A stretch of DNA of 64,000 nucleotides, from the NCBI GenBank assembly GCA_026686845.1, contig JAIVEN010000021.1, positions 12,046,001 to 12,110,000 of the forward strand, in the 5' to 3' direction. Below are positions 61,524 to 64,000 of the stretch, piece after piece. The stretch comes from Adenanthera pavonina. Taxonomy: Eukaryota > Streptophyta > Magnoliopsida > Fabales > Fabaceae. Position 1 is the first letter of the stretch. Each line of letters opens with the position of its first letter. Below the pieces are notes generated by a model. It was not told the origin of the DNA, did no database searches, and worked only from the letters and a program-made list of their open reading frames with translations. Both the position numbers and the translations under genes were made by a program.

Positions 61524-61599
61524 CAAACAAATCCTTCTTATCCCTTATATTTTGAAATATAGAAATTTCTCTAATTATTCCTTTTATTAAGAAACGGAG
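61524..61599. mobile_element. Remnant of a Stowaway-like MITE
   Basis: The right end ATTAAGAAACGGAGAGAGTA is a Stowaway-type terminus, but no left end is found. It lies between the hAT element and the resumed segmental repeat. Confidence 0.45.
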
Positions 61600-62306
61600 A
61601 GAGTAATTAGTAAATCACAACATCAATATTCTAATACATGATATACTTTGACAAAATGGAGTAATCTCCTTCGTATGGATGCCAAATTTAATTTGCAATT
61701 AATCGTTCAGCCATGCAACCATGAATTTGTTTCTGAGCCTTGTAACTAATGACCGCCACATTTATGACAAATGTTCCTTCATGAAGTCATTTCCTTAACG
61801 TACACACACATATATACAGCACAGAGACAGACCTTTTGTTTGTTTTTTTCTTTAAAAAAACTACAATTCTGTCAGTTTTTAATAATAAAAAAGCTAATTG
61901 ATAAAAATAGTAAAAATAAGAAAATTAAATAGATAGTAATAGGAAAAAAAAGTTTGAAAGAGTTTTCAGGCATGACGATGAGGAACTGGCATGTCATGTT
62001 CAATAATAATTAAACATATATTAATATAATAATTAAATTAATTAAAGGAAGATGAGGAGAATGGAAGAAGTCCGTGGGAAAGAATTAGTATACCATGGAT
62101 ACGCGGCAGCGATCTCCCTCGATTTTATCCACATTGGGTTTCTATTCCCATTATGCTTCTCTCTTCTTTCCTTTTTATCTTTTTGCCATTCTTTCTTTTT
62201 ATTTGTTTTCCACACGTTTTTTATTTATCTTATAATTTAAAACTTAAAGATTTATCACGTTGACCTCTTAATTTATTAAATAAATACACATTAAGTAAAG
62301 TTCTAA
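61600..62306. repeat. Segmental repeat, copy 3, right part
   Basis: Matches copy 1 from 985 to 1658 and 1985 to 2190 at over 90 percent by eye, without the 1659-1984 MITE and without the 176-bp duplication. It stops where the copia LTR begins. Confidence 0.9.
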
Positions 62307-62916
62307 TGTAAATATCATTATATTTATGAATGTTTATGAATCTCCAACTCTTTGAAGTAATAACTTTAATTGTGGGTGCGGTGAATAAATTTTTAGAAAT
62401 GATTGGTGGTATATTTTCTTTATATATTTAAGAATCCAAAGCATTAAGATGGAAAGTTTTCATCTAATGTACATGAATTTTTCCTTTTTGATACATTGAA
62501 CTTTAAGTTATTCTTTAAGAATGAAGACCTGTAAATAGAGATTAAACTCTCGGTATTGTAATACATATTCAAATCAAAGTAAATAATATATTCTCCCCAT
62601 CTCTCTTATCTCTATATTTTGTTCTTGCTCTCATATCTTTTACTTCCTATATTCCTTAATTTATAATACGTTATTAGCACGAGTTTGGTTCAACTGATTT
62701 GAGGTAATTTCTTCCATCTAAAATTTTATTGGAATTTAACTGGTTCTTTATGTTGAAAGATTTTTTTTATTGATGTATATGATAAATGCTTTTGATTTTT
62801 CTTTTGCATCAATAATGATTCAATTGTTAATTTTAATAATTTGTTCATATATTTTGAGAAGATGATGTCAAGATTTTATTAGTTAAAATATCTGAAATTG
62901 ATTCTAATTTATATTA

Positions 62917-63330
62917 CTCTCTCTGTTCCAGTTTATAGTATACTTTTAACTACTATATACGTACCGAGACAATGATTAGTAGCCGAAATTTTTTTCCATT
63001 ATTTCCCAAATTACCCTTATTTAATAATACTCCCTACATTAATAAATTGCATCCATTCTCTCATTCATTCTTTTTTCCGAGTTTCCATGGGTCATTGGTA
63101 ATTATGAAAAGTTAAGCTTTTGGGGGAAATTCTCCTTCATTCATTTATTATTTGACCAAACCATTAAAGAATTTTCATTAAATGCATTGGTAATCTTAGA
63201 ATATATAAGCTTACTTATTAGGGACAATACTGGAAAGACAATAAAAAAACACAATGTAATTTTCGTAATGCACTATATTTTGAAACATGAATTTCTTAGA
63301 ATAGTGCATTATATAATGTAACGGAGGAAG
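62917..63330. mobile_element. Stowaway-like MITE in the copia leader
   Basis: Ends CTCTCTCTGTTCCAG and, inverted, CTTCCTCCGTTACA, bordered by TA on both sides. About 414 bp, between primer-binding site and gag start. Confidence 0.75.
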
Positions 63331-63353
63331 TACTATTTTTTTTAGTTTGAACA

Positions 63354-64000
63354 ATGGCAAATCTTACTAAACTTGAGTTTGAGGCCCTTGATATATCTGG
63401 CAAGAATTATCTATTATAGGTATTAGATGCTGAAATTCATTTAGATGCAAAGGGTTTTGGAAATCAATTTTATTAGGAAATGCTGCATCTAATCAAAATT
63501 AGACAAAGACAATGATATTCCTTCATCATCATCTACATGAAGGTTTGCAAGTGGAATATCTTACTGTAAAGAATCCACTTGAATTGTGGAATAATCTAAG
63601 AGAAAGGTATGGCCATAAAAAAATGGTAATATTGCTCAAAGCTCATTATAATTGGATGTATCTGCGGTTTCAAGATTTTAAAACCATGAGTGAATATAAC
63701 TTAGCAATTCTTAGAATAAGTTCTCAGTTGAAATTATGCAGTAAGAAAATTACTGATGAGGACTTACTTGAAAAAACTTTTTCAACTTTTCATGCTTCCA
63801 ATATGTTGTTACAACTACAAAATCGTGAGAAGGATTTCAAGAAATACTCTGAATTAATTTCATACTTTCTTGTGGCTGAATAAAATAATGAGTTATTGAT
63901 GAAAAATCATGAAAGTCGTCGTACTGGATTTGCTCCAATCCCAGTGGTGAATATGGTAACACGTGATAATTTTCATGGTCGAAGTTGTGGCCGTGGCCGA
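63354..64000 (+). pseudogene. Broken copia gag, partial
   Basis: ATG at 63354 reads MANLTKLEFEALDISGKNYL, then a stop (TAG where Trp is usual), another stop and a frame change before 63512. 63512-63883 stays open and contains NPLELWNNLRERYGHKK, TMSEYNLAILRISSQLK and TFSTFHASN, the hallmark of the UBN2-type gag of plant copia elements. A stop at 63881 follows, then more gag ending in a glycine/arginine-rich start at the window edge. In a living element it would form the particle around the RNA. It is dead. Confidence 0.8.

Larger units (their letters stand above)
62307..64000 (+). mobile_element. Ty1/copia element, partial at window end
   Basis: A 5' LTR (about 62307-62668, TGTAAATATC to TTATAATA) is followed by CGTTATTAGCACGAG, a variant of the TTATCAGCACG half-tRNA primer-binding site used by many small plant copia elements. 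The leader contains a Stowaway-like MITE and gag starts at 63354. The element continues beyond the window. Confidence 0.8.

Noticed and set aside
1..64000. CRISPR arrays, bacterial operons, ribosome-binding sites, riboswitches
   Set aside because: The window is plant nuclear DNA; no spaced identical short repeats or bacterial signals were seen.

Overview
This is eukaryotic nuclear DNA from a plant, almost certainly a eudicot. It is AT-rich, has introns with GT..AG borders, is packed with plant transposon families (Ty1/copia, Ty3/gypsy, LINE, hAT, Stowaway-like MITEs, a SINE), and holds two adjacent genes whose Arabidopsis counterparts, as I remember them, are also neighbours. I cannot name the species.

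Only two intact host genes can be supported, both on the minus strand. RBL12 (17149-29288, 8 exons, 319 codons) encodes a mitochondrial rhomboid-type intramembrane protein with the serine and histidine of the active site in place. About 2.4 kb downstream lies a six-kelch-repeat protein gene (10184-14765, 11 exons, 559 codons). Exons were placed by eye from splice sites, reading phase and family sequence; all phases close. The pair matches AT1G18600-AT1G18610.

Layout. 1-2.2 kb: a non-coding repeat unit that recurs at 50.1-51.9 and 61.6-62.3 kb. 2.6-4.3 kb: GC-richer islands with coding-like but unidentified fragments. 4.3-10.2 kb: AT-rich DNA with degenerate repeats, one MITE and a SINE. 10.2-14.8 kb: kelch gene. 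17.1-29.3 kb: RBL12, whose third intron carries a decayed copia element that is itself split by a smaller TIR element. 30.0-38.8 kb: a 5'-truncated LINE flanked by direct repeats of about 0.9 kb, with a hAT fragment, a TIR element and two MITEs nested in it or its flank. 38.8-44.3 kb: a MITE split by a fairly young but inactive gypsy element. 46-50 kb: AT-rich DNA with two small elements. 51.9-61.5 kb: a small hAT element abutting a 9-kb hAT element that contains a broken transposase gene, a solo LTR with a perfect target duplication, and an exon of an amidohydrolase gene of the LAF3 type. 62.3 kb to the end: a degenerate copia element running off the window.

The host genes show no operon-like link beyond their order. 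Most of the window is a record of nested insertions, and several insertions can be checked internally because an empty copy of the same site lies elsewhere in the window.
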